A stretch of DNA of 64,000 nucleotides from an uncultured Bacilli bacterium (GTDB lineage: Bacteria > Bacillota_I > Bacilli_A > RF39 > UBA660), in assembly GCA_934098505.1 (NCBI GenBank), contig CAKOOR010000007.1, positions 18,342-82,341 on the forward strand, given 5' to 3'. The position numbers and the translations under genes were made by a program. How positions within the stretch are numbered: the first letter of the stretch is position 1; each line of letters begins with the position of its first letter. The notes under the pieces are model-generated. The model saw only the letters and a program-made list of their open reading frames with translations. It was not told the DNA's origin and ran no database searches. Shown here piece after piece: positions 8,407-17,606 of this stretch.

Positions 8407-8974
8407 GGAAGGAATCTTAGAAGGGTTATTATTTGTTGTGGGAGATGATGGTCTTACTTTAAAACAAATAAGTGAATTATTAGAGGAAGATATTGATACT
8501 TGTAAAGAAATTTTACTTTCTTTAAAACAGGCTTATGAGGCTGATAATAGGGGTATTAGAATTAGTTATTTAGGGGATGCTTTTAAGTTGACAACTAAAA
8601 AAGAGCATAAAGATTATTATCAAAAGTTAATAGTAAATCCTAATACTAATACTTTATCCCAAGCCGCTTTAGAAACTTTAGCTATTATTGCTTATAACCA
8701 ACCTATTACCAGAATAGAAATTGATGAATTAAGAGGAGTTAATAATACTTGGTTACTTCGTAAATTAGTAGCCAAAGGTCTTATTAAAGAGGTAGGTAAG
8801 TCAACAATGCCGGGGCGCCCTAATCTTTATGGAACGACTAGTGATTTTTTAGATTATTTTGGTTTATCTACTATTAAAGATTTACCTAAGATTGAGCCTC
8901 AAGAGGATAAGAAGGCCAGTGGCGACTTATTTAACTCTATTTATAAGGAAGAAGTAAAAAATGAAGATAACTAA
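8399..8974 (+). CDS. scpB: Segregation and condensation protein B (ScpB)
   Basis: 191 residues with two winged-helix domains, partner of ScpA in the SMC complex. The diagnostic stretch is AALETLAIIAYNQPITR followed by IRGVN-type residues (here ELRGVNNTW) and PGRPNLYGTT near the end. It starts inside the end of scpA and overlaps the next gene by 14 bp. Confidence 0.96.
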   Translation: MNKEGILEGLLFVVGDDGLTLKQISELLEEDIDTCKEILLSLKQAYEADNRGIRISYLGDAFKLTTKKEHKDYYQKLIVNPNTNTLSQAALETLAIIAYNQPITRIEIDELRGVNNTWLLRKLVAKGLIKEVGKSTMPGRPNLYGTTSDFLDYFGLSTIKDLPKIEPQEDKKASGDLFNSIYKEEVKNEDN

Positions 8975-9500
8975 GGAAAAATTTACCGAAGTTAAAGAAA
9001 ATGACTTATATAATAATACTTATGAAGCTTGTGATTTTAGTAATTTACAATTTGATTACGAAATTATATCAAAAGCTAAGTTTATAGATTGTAATTTTAG
9101 TAACTGTAATTTTACAGAATGTGGTCTGCATGATTGTCATTTTAAAAATTGTAATTTGATTGGTACATCACTCATTAATTGTACTTTAAAAAATGTTAGT
9201 ATTCTAAGTTGTCTTGGCTCTTATTTAAATATTGGCGATAGTAATTTAGAAAAAACAAAATTTGAAGATAGCAATTTGAAAGAAATACGTCTTGTTAATA
9301 ATCGTTTAAGAAATACAACTTTTAATGCTTGTAATATGAGTAAGTTAACACTTTCTGGGACGCGATTAAACGGTGTTGATTTATCAACTTGTGATATTAC
9401 GGGGATGATTTTTAAGCCTTTTGATGTCGTTGGGTGTCAGGTATCTGCTAATCAAGCAGTTGAGATGATTAAAAACTTTGGCATTATAGTAAAATTTTAG
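8961..9500 (+). CDS. Pentapeptide-repeat protein (McbG/Qnr-like)
   Basis: 179 residues built from pentapeptide repeats of the A(D/N)LXX type, such as CDFSN, CNFSN, CNFTE, CHFKN, CNLIG, SNLEK and CNMSK. These fold into a right-handed square beta helix. The helix runs through most of the protein with a break near residue 85, as in Qnr/McbG proteins that mimic DNA and protect gyrase. Whether this one binds gyrase cannot be told from sequence; a structural or antibiotic-tolerance role is equally open. It overlaps scpB, so it is expressed with the condensin genes, which gives a loose DNA-topology context. Confidence 0.85.
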   Translation: MKITKEKFTEVKENDLYNNTYEACDFSNLQFDYEIISKAKFIDCNFSNCNFTECGLHDCHFKNCNLIGTSLINCTLKNVSILSCLGSYLNIGDSNLEKTKFEDSNLKEIRLVNNRLRNTTFNACNMSKLTLSGTRLNGVDLSTCDITGMIFKPFDVVGCQVSANQAVEMIKNFGIIVKF

Positions 9501-9537
9501 TATCTATTTACTAGGATTTCTGCTATAATACTTATAT

Positions 9538-9624
9538 GCCTGTGTGGCGGAATTGGTAGACGCGCTGGACTCAAAATCCAGTGGTAGCAATATCGTGTGG
9601 GTCCGAGTCCCACCACAGGCACCA
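9538..9624 (+). tRNA. tRNA-Leu (anticodon CAA)
   Basis: The acceptor stem GCCTGTG pairs with CACAGGC. The D arm contains GGTAGACGC, the anticodon stem CTGGA/TCCAG encloses the loop CTCAAAA (anticodon CAA, reads UUG), and a long class II variable arm follows. The T arm is GTGGG-TCCGAGT-CCCAC and CCA is encoded (9622-9624). Confidence 0.97.
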
Positions 9625-9633
9625 AATAAGCCT

Positions 9634-9662
9634 TGCAAGTCCCTAGAAATAAGGACTTTTTT
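9634..9662 (+). terminator. Terminator after tRNA-Leu
   Basis: AAGTCC and GGACTT flank a short loop, then a run of T. Confidence 0.7.
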
Positions 9663-10123
9663 AAAAAAATACTGCGAAAAATACTGCTATAAATTGTAAA
9701 ATAAAAAGTCATAATTATTTCAAAGTTAAAAAGTCATAACTTTGAAGTTCTTATAGCTATTTTTTTGGTACTTATTGGCTCCGTTTCAGTTTATGTGGGA
9801 TAAGCCTATGTACATTTTTTCAAAATAGATTATAATTAAATTGCTTAAGATGATTTTAGAAAGGTATTTTTATATTATGATTGATTCATGTATTGATTTT
9901 ACTTATGGCAACCACTTAAAAAAACAAAATGAATAAAGGACTGGTGCAAAATTACATAATTAATTTTACTTCGGTTCTTTTTTGCTTTTCAAAAGTGATT
10001 TTACACTAGCGTTTATTACTTTTTATTGGCTTAACTGTAGATAAAGTCTTGTAAAAATAGTAAAATTTAGATAGAATATTAAATAAATTAAAAAATTATA
10101 TTTAAGGCGATAAGGTGATTGTT
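9663..10123. other. Gene-poor region downstream of tRNA-Leu
   Basis: No convincing gene. It holds a direct repeat AATACTGC (around 9669-9690), two AAAAAGTCATAA words and an inverted repeat CAAAGTT...AACTTTG near 9720-9744. The position behind a tRNA 3' end and the decayed look would fit the scar of an integrated element, but no integrase or attachment-core repeat is visible. Confidence 0.4.
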
Positions 10124-10525
10124 ATGTTTGAAAAAAGAAAGAAAATTAAAACTCAAAATTTATGCTTGGTTAAGTTAACTACTATTACTAAGTATATATC
10201 TAATTATGTTCAAGGTACCGAAATTCACTTTAGCAAAGATGCTCGTTATGCTCTGGCTTACCGAGTTGATGGCATAAAAGTTAATACTTCTTTTCCTGCC
10301 TATGTTGATTGTTTTACTGGTACTATTTATCGTGATAAATTTGATGCTAGACAGGGTGAGGAGTGTTTTCTAAAAGCAACGGCACTTTTAACTAATAAAG
10401 ATTATATTACCTTTGAAGAGGCAACTTATATATTAAGAGAACTAAATCCTACTTATTTACCAGAAGTAACCAATGAACATAGTTTAAAAAGAAACCTAGT
10501 TAAAAATACTAAACCAGAAGAATAA
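10124..10525 (+). CDS. Hypothetical protein
   Basis: 133 residues, no membrane segment and no motif I recognise. It has a Lys-rich N-terminus, a central beta-rich part with an Asp-Cys-Phe-Thr-Gly turn, and a charged tail. I chose the ATG at 10124 (AAGGTG 6 bp upstream) over the GTG at 10115. The first residues (MFEK) and the following hydrophobic strand vaguely resemble the small protein at 49456. It is a single gene closed by the terminator at 10554. Confidence 0.6.
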   Translation: MFEKRKKIKTQNLCLVKLTTITKYISNYVQGTEIHFSKDARYALAYRVDGIKVNTSFPAYVDCFTGTIYRDKFDARQGEECFLKATALLTNKDYITFEEATYILRELNPTYLPEVTNEHSLKRNLVKNTKPEE

Positions 10526-10553
10526 AAATAAATAAATTGTTTAAATAATTATT

Positions 10554-10582
10554 AAAAGTCCTCGAAAGTATAAGGACTTTTT
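10554..10582 (+). terminator. Terminator of the gene at 10124
   Basis: AAGTCCT and AGGACTT enclose CGAAAGTATA, followed by T7. Confidence 0.8.
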
Positions 10583-10809
10583 TTAAAAATTTGAAGACAT
10601 ACTGTATTTATCTTCAACCTTTTGTTATATAGTAATTAGTAGTAATATGAGAAAATATTCCAATAAAAAAAAGACAACCAGAATAACTAATGTGTCCATA
10701 TAATCTATTTTTTATCCTTTTTTAAGGATTTTTTGGAGATGATTTCTCTAAACTAAATAGTTCAGAATATAAAAATTTCTTTCTGAATAATTTATCATCT
10801 TTATTGCAT

Positions 10810-11694
10810 CTATCTTCTATTCTTTTTTAATTCCTTCTGATAATATTTCTTTAGTATGTTAACCATATAACCACAGTGTGGACATAATTGGTAATATCTA
10901 TAAGTCGTTTTACTAGGATTAACAAATACTTCTTCTTCTTTTATATAAAATATATTGCCACAAGGTTGCGTATTTTCTGGTCTTATCATTCTGGCCTCAT
11001 TAGATAAACCTGGATATTCTTCTTCTAATTGGCAGGCTATTTCTAAATTCCAGGGTAATTCATCATGGTATTTTAAATATATAGCTTGTTTTTCATTTTC
11101 TGCAAATATGGAATTATTATCTTCTCCCACTGGAGCTTGGGCTATGGTTAAGATAAAAGAGTTACTTTTAATTACAAAATCGTTTTTAGTATGCATAGTT
11201 TTTTTCACTGGATTTTTAGACATTACTATACTAATTTCCCAATAATAATTTTCGGATAAATCCTCTTCATTTTTATATTCGGCTATTTTCTGATACTCAT
11301 TTATAACCTTAATTTTTCTCTTTTTATTTTTTGAATCCTTAGTTTGTTCATTAATATAATCAGTAACAATTGTTAATATTTTTTCTATATCCAGATTGGT
11401 TTTACAAAAACTATAGTTGGCGTTCTTTTTTTCTAGTAATTCTAAGCCTTTTTTAACCTTATCTAAATAAACATTATCAGTTTTTTTACTTTCTAATTCT
11501 TTATATAGATTACTTTCTTCTAAGGGTTTATCCGTTAATAAAAGTTCTTCAATTAAAGCATTTATCTTATCCAAATTATAAATTTCTGGATTGCCTTGTT
11601 TACCTAATAAGGCTTTAATATCTGAATCCATATTATACGCTTTTAAAAATTTGTTTTTCATTCTTATATAATCTTCTTCGGTTTGTTCATACAT
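10810..11694 (-). CDS. Hypothetical protein with C-terminal CPHC motif
   Basis: 294 residues, soluble. The N-terminal half is helical and Lys/Glu-rich. The C-terminal part has a Cys after Gln-Pro (PCGNIF) and, about 35 residues later, CPHCGYMV, which could form a zinc ribbon of CxnCxxC type with one ligand missing or supplied elsewhere. I do not recognise the family. It stands alone on the minus strand between two plus-strand units and its ribosome site is weak, so an internal start at the Met of RMKNKF (residue 12) is possible. Confidence 0.6.
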   Translation of the reverse strand: MYEQTEEDYIRMKNKFLKAYNMDSDIKALLGKQGNPEIYNLDKINALIEELLLTDKPLEESNLYKELESKKTDNVYLDKVKKGLELLEKKNANYSFCKTNLDIEKILTIVTDYINEQTKDSKNKKRKIKVINEYQKIAEYKNEEDLSENYYWEISIVMSKNPVKKTMHTKNDFVIKSNSFILTIAQAPVGEDNNSIFAENEKQAIYLKYHDELPWNLEIACQLEEEYPGLSNEARMIRPENTQPCGNIFYIKEEEVFVNPSKTTYRYYQLCPHCGYMVNILKKYYQKELKKNRR

Positions 11695-11800
11695 ATATGG
11701 TGCTAAAATAAAAGGGGCATTAATGTATAAATATTCATATCTTCTAACTAATTTTTTTTGCTTGGTCTAAAATTACTTAAAAAAAGAAAAAATTTTAAAA

Positions 11801-11834
11801 TGTAACTTAGTTGTAACTTTAAATATCATATAAT
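11801..11834 (+). promoter_or_regulatory. ABC-transporter promoter with direct-repeat regulator site
   Basis: The -10 box TATAAT lies at 11829-11834. There is no proper -35; instead the octamer TGTAACTT occurs twice with an 11-bp period (11801-11808 and 11812-11819). Helically phased direct repeats over the -35 region are the usual layout for activation by an OmpR/PhoB regulator, and one is encoded in this cluster (15214). Confidence 0.55.
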
Positions 11835-11857
11835 GTCTTTAAGAAAAGGAGATTATT

Positions 11858-12529
11858 ATGGAAATTTTAAGAGTAGAAAATTTAACCAAAATATATGGTA
11901 AAAAAGAAACCAAAGTTGTCGCCTTAGATAATGTTTCATTTAGCGTAAAAAAAGGAGAATTTGTGGCTATTGTAGGAGCCTCTGGTTCGGGAAAATCCAC
12001 ACTTTTACATTTAATCGGCGGCGTAGATAGACCAACTCACGGTAAAGTTTATATTGATGGTAAAGATATATTTGCCTTAGATGATGATAAACTAGCCATT
12101 TTCAGGCGTCGTCAAATAGGTTTAATCTATCAATTTTATAACTTAATACCTATTTTAAATGTTGAGGAAAATATTACTTTACCTTTAGCACTCGATAATC
12201 GTAAAGTTAGTAATGAAGAACTAGAAAATATGTTAAACCATTTAGGTTTAGAAAAAAGAAGATATCATCTTCCTAATGAATTAAGTGGCGGTCAACAACA
12301 AAGAACCAGTATCGGTAGAGCCCTTATAACTAGACCAACCATTGTTTTAGCCGATGAACCAACGGGTAACTTAGATTCTAAGTCTAGTGATGAAATTGTG
12401 GCACTTTTAAAGAAATCTAATAAAGAATTAAAACAAACCATTATTATGATTACCCATAACTTAGAAATTGCTAAAATGGCCGATCGAATTATTAAAATTG
12501 AAGATGGTAAAATCGTAAGTGAGGCTTAA
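11858..12529 (+). CDS. ABC transporter ATP-binding protein (MacB/BceA type)
   Basis: A 223-residue ATPase subunit. It shows Walker A GASGSGKST (about residues 41-49), Q-loop YQFYNLIP, signature LSGGQQQR, Walker B IVLADEPTGNLD and the switch His in ITHNLE. The order and spacing match the LolD/MacB/BceA group that works with FtsX-fold permeases by mechanotransmission and not classical transport. The permease follows at once, then a response regulator and kinase, as in Bacillota modules that sense and resist cell-wall-active peptides. The substrate is not deducible. Confidence 0.92.
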   Translation: MEILRVENLTKIYGKKETKVVALDNVSFSVKKGEFVAIVGASGSGKSTLLHLIGGVDRPTHGKVYIDGKDIFALDDDKLAIFRRRQIGLIYQFYNLIPILNVEENITLPLALDNRKVSNEELENMLNHLGLEKRRYHLPNELSGGQQQRTSIGRALITRPTIVLADEPTGNLDSKSSDEIVALLKKSNKELKQTIIMITHNLEIAKMADRIIKIEDGKIVSEA

Positions 12530-12530
12530 T

Positions 12531-15137
12531 ATGGACTTACTAAATAAATTAACTATTAAAAATTTAAAATTTAATAAGAAACGCACCATCGTAACCATTA
12601 TCGGCATCATCTTATCAGTGGCTCTAGTAAGTGCAGTTGCTACTATGTATTCTAGTGCCATAAATTCTTTAATTAATTATGAAATATATGAGTTTGGTAA
12701 CTTTCATTATGAATATCAAGATGTTTCCAAAGAAGATGTTCAAAATATTCAAAATAATTTTGGAATTGCGGCTACTTATCTAACTAGTAACATTGGTTAT
12801 GCTAAGTTAAATGATTCTAAAAATGAATATAAACCTTATGCTTACATAAAAGCCTTTAGTAAGGAATCCCTAGATAATCTTTCCGTTCATTTAGTTGAGG
12901 GGAGATTACCAGAAAATGCTTCCGAAATAATAATTCCTACCCACTTAAAAACGAATGGGCGGATAAATCTAAAAGTTGGCGATTATATCACTTTAGATGT
13001 TGGAAAAAGAGTAGGGGATAGTTATCTTTTAAATCAAGAAGAATCGTATGATCCCGATAGTAATGAACACCTTGTAGATACTAGGAGTAAAACTTATCAA
13101 ATTGTTGGTATTGCCGAGCGACCTAACCGTACCATTGAACCTTATAATGCCCCTGGTTATACCTTTATTACTTATTTAGATTCTAAAGATATTCCCGATA
13201 AGGTTGATGTTTATGCTAAGTATAATAAAACCGGTTTAAAAAATCATGTTAAAGTAACAGCCAATATCTTAGGAGTAGAACCTGATCTTTTACAAAAGTT
13301 CCTTAAGTCAGATTATCTTAATGCTTCTGAATATGATAGACTTGAGGCCCAAATGAAGAATAGTAAATACCAATTTAATAGTAATAACTATCTCATAACT
13401 TTAGAAACTAATCCGTTAGATGAAAGTACTACTAGGAGTCTTGGTACGGTTGTCTTAATAGTTTGTCTAATTATTGTTTTTACTTCGGTATTCTGTATCA
13501 AAAATAGTTTTGATATCTCTATTACTGAGAAAACAAAACAATACGGAATGTTAAGAAGTGTTGGGGCGACTAAAAAACAAATACGCAAAAATGTCTTTTA
13601 TGAAGCCTCTATCTTGGGACTTATTGGTATTCCTTTAGGGTTATTATTCGGCCTTTTAGCAGCTTATATCTTAGTTATAATTAGTAATTTCTTCTTAAAT
13701 AAGATGATGGCTGGTGGTCTTAAATTAACATTTTCTTATTCACCCTTAGTTTTATTATTTACGATTGGTCTAGGAATTATAACTATTTACTTTTCGGCCT
13801 TTAAAAGTGCTAGGCGGGCTAGTAAAATCTCACCTATTGACTCGATTAAAAACAGTGCTGATCTTAAAATTAAGGCTCGAAAATTAAAAACTCCCAAGTT
13901 AATTAGTAAAATCTTTGGGATCGGCGGCGAAATATCTTATAAAAATCAACAACGCAATAAGAAAAAATATCGAACTACTGTTATTTCCATTGCTGTTTCG
14001 GTTTGTACTTTCATTGCCTTAGCATCCTTTATGTCCCTTGCTTTTCAAAGCATTAAAGAAGAATTAGGTTCTTCGGGCTATAATATTTATCTATCAGTTA
14101 AAAATGATAATGATACTATTTATCAAAAAATTATGGAAACCACTAAATTAGATAATATTAAAGATGTAGTTGTTAGAAAGAGAAGTAATTTTGGTTTTTC
14201 TAATAAGCATTATAGTAAGGATTATCTAGAGTGGAATAACCCAGAATTAAGTGATGATATTGATGCTTATATAACTATTTTTTCTCTTAATGATGAGGCT
14301 TATAAAAAATATCTTCAGACTTTAAACTTAGACTATGAAACCCTTAAAGATAAAGGAGTATTAATAGATAAATATCCGATGATTAAATATGAAAACAAAA
14401 CAAATAAAGAAAAAAGTAGAATTCTTAGAGAGTTTGACTTTCAAATAGGTGATACGATTACGGGTAACATTTCGGATAATTCTACCTCAATAGTAGTGGG
14501 AGCCTTAAGCGATAAATATCCCTTCGGGTTTGAAAATTATAATCAATCTATATTAGTTGTAAGTGAAGATTTATATAAAACTTTACCAACTAAAAGTACT
14601 TATATAGAGGCACTATATTATTCAACTGCGGCTTCTAAACTTCAAGATGAGATAGAAGAACTCTTAAATAATGAAGATTATGAACTTTATAATAGTGAAG
14701 AACGAGTAGAGATGATGCGGAATTTCTATATCTTAGTAGGTATCTTCTTATATGGCTTTATTATTGTAATTACTCTTATTGGGATAACTAATATCTTTAA
14801 TACCATTACAACCAATATGCAACTTAGAAGAAGTGAATTTGCTACTTTAAAAAGTATAGGTATGACTACTAAAGAATTCTCCAAAATGATTCGTTTAGAA
14901 AGTATCTTTATGACTGTTAAATCTCTAATAGTAGGTATTATCTTAGGTACTGGTTTATCCGTTTTAATCTATCATTATCTAGCCAGCAGTGATTTCTCGG
15001 GTTATAAATTACCAATAATTCCGATTATAATTAGTATTATGGCTGTTTACCTTTTAATTACTTTATTGATGAAATATTCATTAAGAAAAATAAATAAACA
15101 GAATATTATTGAAACTATTAGAAACGAAAATATTTAG
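12531..15137 (+). CDS. FtsX-family ABC permease (large, two FtsX domains)
   Basis: 868 residues. A membrane segment near residues 18-40 is followed by a periplasm-facing domain of about 230 residues. An FtsX three-helix core follows (about residues 300-430, with the motif QYGMLRSVGATKKQI). Then come another membrane segment, a second large external domain (about 505-730) and a second FtsX core (about 735-860, with FATLKSIGMT). The duplicated architecture fits the macrolide-export/lantibiotic-immunity permease class. The ATG at 12531 directly follows the ATPase stop; the GTG at 12519 lies inside that gene and is less likely. The terminator is at 15147. Confidence 0.9.
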   Translation: MDLLNKLTIKNLKFNKKRTIVTIIGIILSVALVSAVATMYSSAINSLINYEIYEFGNFHYEYQDVSKEDVQNIQNNFGIAATYLTSNIGYAKLNDSKNEYKPYAYIKAFSKESLDNLSVHLVEGRLPENASEIIIPTHLKTNGRINLKVGDYITLDVGKRVGDSYLLNQEESYDPDSNEHLVDTRSKTYQIVGIAERPNRTIEPYNAPGYTFITYLDSKDIPDKVDVYAKYNKTGLKNHVKVTANILGVEPDLLQKFLKSDYLNASEYDRLEAQMKNSKYQFNSNNYLITLETNPLDESTTRSLGTVVLIVCLIIVFTSVFCIKNSFDISITEKTKQYGMLRSVGATKKQIRKNVFYEASILGLIGIPLGLLFGLLAAYILVIISNFFLNKMMAGGLKLTFSYSPLVLLFTIGLGIITIYFSAFKSARRASKISPIDSIKNSADLKIKARKLKTPKLISKIFGIGGEISYKNQQRNKKKYRTTVISIAVSVCTFIALASFMSLAFQSIKEELGSSGYNIYLSVKNDNDTIYQKIMETTKLDNIKDVVVRKRSNFGFSNKHYSKDYLEWNNPELSDDIDAYITIFSLNDEAYKKYLQTLNLDYETLKDKGVLIDKYPMIKYENKTNKEKSRILREFDFQIGDTITGNISDNSTSIVVGALSDKYPFGFENYNQSILVVSEDLYKTLPTKSTYIEALYYSTAASKLQDEIEELLNNEDYELYNSEERVEMMRNFYILVGIFLYGFIIVITLIGITNIFNTITTNMQLRRSEFATLKSIGMTTKEFSKMIRLESIFMTVKSLIVGIILGTGLSVLIYHYLASSDFSGYKLPIIPIIISIMAVYLLITLLMKYSLRKINKQNIIETIRNENI

Positions 15138-15146
15138 AAAAGTTTG

Positions 15147-15175
15147 GAAAAGGGGTTAAAGCCCTTTTCTTTCGT
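15147..15175 (+). terminator. Terminator between the permease and the two-component genes
   Basis: GAAAAGGG and CCCTTTTC form an 8-bp stem with a short loop and a T-rich tail. It is possibly leaky, as the regulator starts 40 bp later. Confidence 0.7.
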
Positions 15176-15213
15176 TATAAAAAATTATAAGATATAAAAA
15201 AGGAGTACTTTCT

Positions 15214-15873
15214 ATGCAAATATTATTAATTGAAGATAATTTAACTATTATAAAAGGTCTAACTTATACCTTAAAACAAAATAACTACGAAGTTTATGCT
15301 TGTAAAAATCTTTTCGAGGCTATATCTTATTTAAAAGATAATCCCAAGATAAATTTAATTATTTTAGATGTAACCTTACCGGATGGTAATGGCTTTACTT
15401 TCTTTACGGATAATTTAAAAGCCTTAAATATTCCTACTATCTTTTTAACGGCAAAAGATGAGGAAGATGATATTGTAAGAGGTCTTGAAATAGGTGCTGA
15501 AGACTATTTAACCAAGCCTTTTTCGACCAAAGAATTACTGGCTCGTATTAATAAAATTTTATTACGCCAAAAACATAACAGTATTTTAAAAGTCGGGGAT
15601 ATAAGTTTTGATATGGATAAAATGTTAGTTTATAAAGATACTACCAAAATCGAATTAACCCCGTTAGAGTTAAAACTTCTGCATCTTTTATTCTTAAATC
15701 TAAACAAGCTCGTAAGTCGTAATACTATCTTAGATAAAATTTATGAATGGACTGGTAATGATGTTGATAGTCATACCATAACTGTATATTTTCAAAGAAT
15801 AAGACAAAAATTAGGAACCGATATTATTTCCACTGTTAAAGGTTTAGGTTACAGGATTGATTATGAAAAATAA
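15214..15873 (+). CDS. Response regulator, OmpR/PhoB family
   Basis: 219 residues. The receiver domain has acidic Asp8, phospho-acceptor Asp52 (ILDVTLPDGNG), the conserved Thr in IFLTAKD and the Lys of LTKPFS. A winged-helix DNA-binding domain follows (about residues 125-217, ending KGLGYRID). It overlaps the kinase gene by 11 bp. With the upstream ABC genes it forms a typical sense-and-respond module, and it may act on the direct repeats at 11801. Confidence 0.93.
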   Translation: MQILLIEDNLTIIKGLTYTLKQNNYEVYACKNLFEAISYLKDNPKINLIILDVTLPDGNGFTFFTDNLKALNIPTIFLTAKDEEDDIVRGLEIGAEDYLTKPFSTKELLARINKILLRQKHNSILKVGDISFDMDKMLVYKDTTKIELTPLELKLLHLLFLNLNKLVSRNTILDKIYEWTGNDVDSHTITVYFQRIRQKLGTDIISTVKGLGYRIDYEK

Positions 15874-17071
15874 AGAAAAATTAAAAAAGTTTTTAGTAAT
15901 TTTAAGTTTATATACCATTTTTATTATCTTTCTAACTTATAGTATTAATAAATATGAATACCAAGTATATAAAGATAACTTTGATACCAAAATAACTAGT
16001 ATTATTTTAAAAATTAAAGAAGATTATCCTGATATTACGGATGAAGAACTATATAATATCTTAAAAAGTTCTAAAAAAGATGGTAAAGTCCTTGAACAAT
16101 ATAGTATAACTATTGATAATAAATCCCTTTTAATTGAAAATGATAATAAATATCAGCAATTCTTAGTAACTAATATTATGATAGTTTTTATAAGTACAAT
16201 CTTCCTTATCTTCTTGTTTTTAAGATTTAATGCTAAAAAAGATCGGGAGATTAATAAAATTACTAAATGTTTAGAAGAAATAAATAAAAGAAATTATAAG
16301 ATTGATATAGAAGAAATGTCGGAAGATGAATTATCTATTTTAAAAAATGAATTATATAAAGTAACTATTAAATTAAAAGAAGATGCGGAAAATTCTAAAC
16401 AAGCGAAAAAAGATTTAAAAGATACTTTAGCCGATATCTCTCATCAATTAAAGACTCCTATTACTTCTATTTTAATTATTTTAGATAATATCATTGATAA
16501 TCCTGATATGGATAAAAATACTAAAGAAGACTTTATAAGAGATATTAAAAGAGAACTTCTTAACATGAACTTTCTTGCTTTAAACCTTTTAAAGTTATCA
16601 AAATTAGATTCTAATACAGTTCATTTTCTAAAAAAAGAGGTTTATTTAGATGAGATAGTAACCTCTTCTATAAAAAATATTGCCCCTTTATGTGATTTAA
16701 AAAATATCACGATTACTAAAAATTTAGAACCCGGTATTAAAATTAATTGTGATTTAAATTGGCAAGTAGAGGCTATTACGAATATCTTAAAAAACTGTGT
16801 TGAACACTCCAAAGAAAATAGTAAAATCGATATAACCACCGCTACTAATAAAGTCTATCTTAGTATTAAAATAAGAGATTATGGTGATGGCATTAGCGAA
16901 AAAGATTTACCTCATATCTTTGAAAGATTTTATAAAGGGGCTAGTTCATCTTCCAATAGTATTGGGATTGGTCTGTCTCTTGCCCAAAAGATCATTGAAA
17001 GTAATGATGGTCTTATTAATGTTGAAACTGGTCCTGATGGTACCACTTTTACTATAAAATATTTAATTTAA
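15863..17071 (+). CDS. Sensor histidine kinase
   Basis: 402 residues. Two membrane segments (about 10-28 and 97-119) enclose an extracellular loop of roughly 70 residues. A HAMP-like linker, a dimerisation helix with the phospho-acceptor His in DISHQLKTPIT (about residue 195) and an HATPase domain follow, with N box NILKNCVEHS, G1 DYGDGI, F box FERFYKG and G2 GIGLSLAQKI. All catalytic motifs are intact. The loop is longer than in intramembrane-sensing BceS kinases, so it may read a ligand directly. The ATG at 15863 is preferred to the TTG at 15857. Confidence 0.93.
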   Translation: MKNKEKLKKFLVILSLYTIFIIFLTYSINKYEYQVYKDNFDTKITSIILKIKEDYPDITDEELYNILKSSKKDGKVLEQYSITIDNKSLLIENDNKYQQFLVTNIMIVFISTIFLIFLFLRFNAKKDREINKITKCLEEINKRNYKIDIEEMSEDELSILKNELYKVTIKLKEDAENSKQAKKDLKDTLADISHQLKTPITSILIILDNIIDNPDMDKNTKEDFIRDIKRELLNMNFLALNLLKLSKLDSNTVHFLKKEVYLDEIVTSSIKNIAPLCDLKNITITKNLEPGIKINCDLNWQVEAITNILKNCVEHSKENSKIDITTATNKVYLSIKIRDYGDGISEKDLPHIFERFYKGASSSSNSIGIGLSLAQKIIESNDGLINVETGPDGTTFTIKYLI

Positions 17072-17087
17072 AAGAAAGGATAAATTT

Positions 17088-17543
17088 ATGACAAAATTAA
17101 CATTAATTATCGATACTATTATGTATCAAGGCTTAGAACAATATATAGAAAGTCTAGAGGGAGTAAGTAAAGTCTTAATTACTAATAAAACCAATTTAAT
17201 TATTACTATTACTTATGATGATTCTAAAATAGATATAAATACTTTAAAACTAGAAATACTTTTATATTTAAATTTAAGTAAAACTCCTAGTATTATTGGT
17301 TTTAATAAATATAAAAAGGGTAATTATAAAGAATATAAGACTTCTATTAATGACTTTTGTTGTGAATACTGTCTTAAAAATATGTTAGAAATTTTACTTA
17401 GTAATCCTAATATTAGTGCCGTTACAACGGATTATAATGCTGATACTTGTAATACTAAAAAACTTAATATGACAATTACTTATAATCAGGATAATACTAA
17501 TTCCAAAGAAATATTAAAACTTATTAATAATATTTTAGATTAA
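17088..17543 (+). CDS. Small protein with two ferredoxin-like (HMA-like) repeats
   Basis: 151 residues. Each half (about 1-65 and 80-150) reads as beta-alpha-beta-beta-alpha-beta, like heavy-metal-associated domains. The second half has a Cys-Cys-x-x-Cys at the position of the HMA metal-binding CxxC, followed by a helix and a hydrophobic NISAV strand; the first half lacks the cysteines. Metal binding is an inference. It lies 16 bp after the kinase with its own ribosome site (AAAGGA) and probably belongs to that operon. Confidence 0.5.
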   Translation: MTKLTLIIDTIMYQGLEQYIESLEGVSKVLITNKTNLIITITYDDSKIDINTLKLEILLYLNLSKTPSIIGFNKYKKGNYKEYKTSINDFCCEYCLKNMLEILLSNPNISAVTTDYNADTCNTKKLNMTITYNQDNTNSKEILKLINNILD

Positions 17544-17606
17544 TTCTTTTTCAGTTCTAAATACTTATCGCTTTCATAAAATTAGGTAGTAAGAGAGTGT
17601 GATAAG

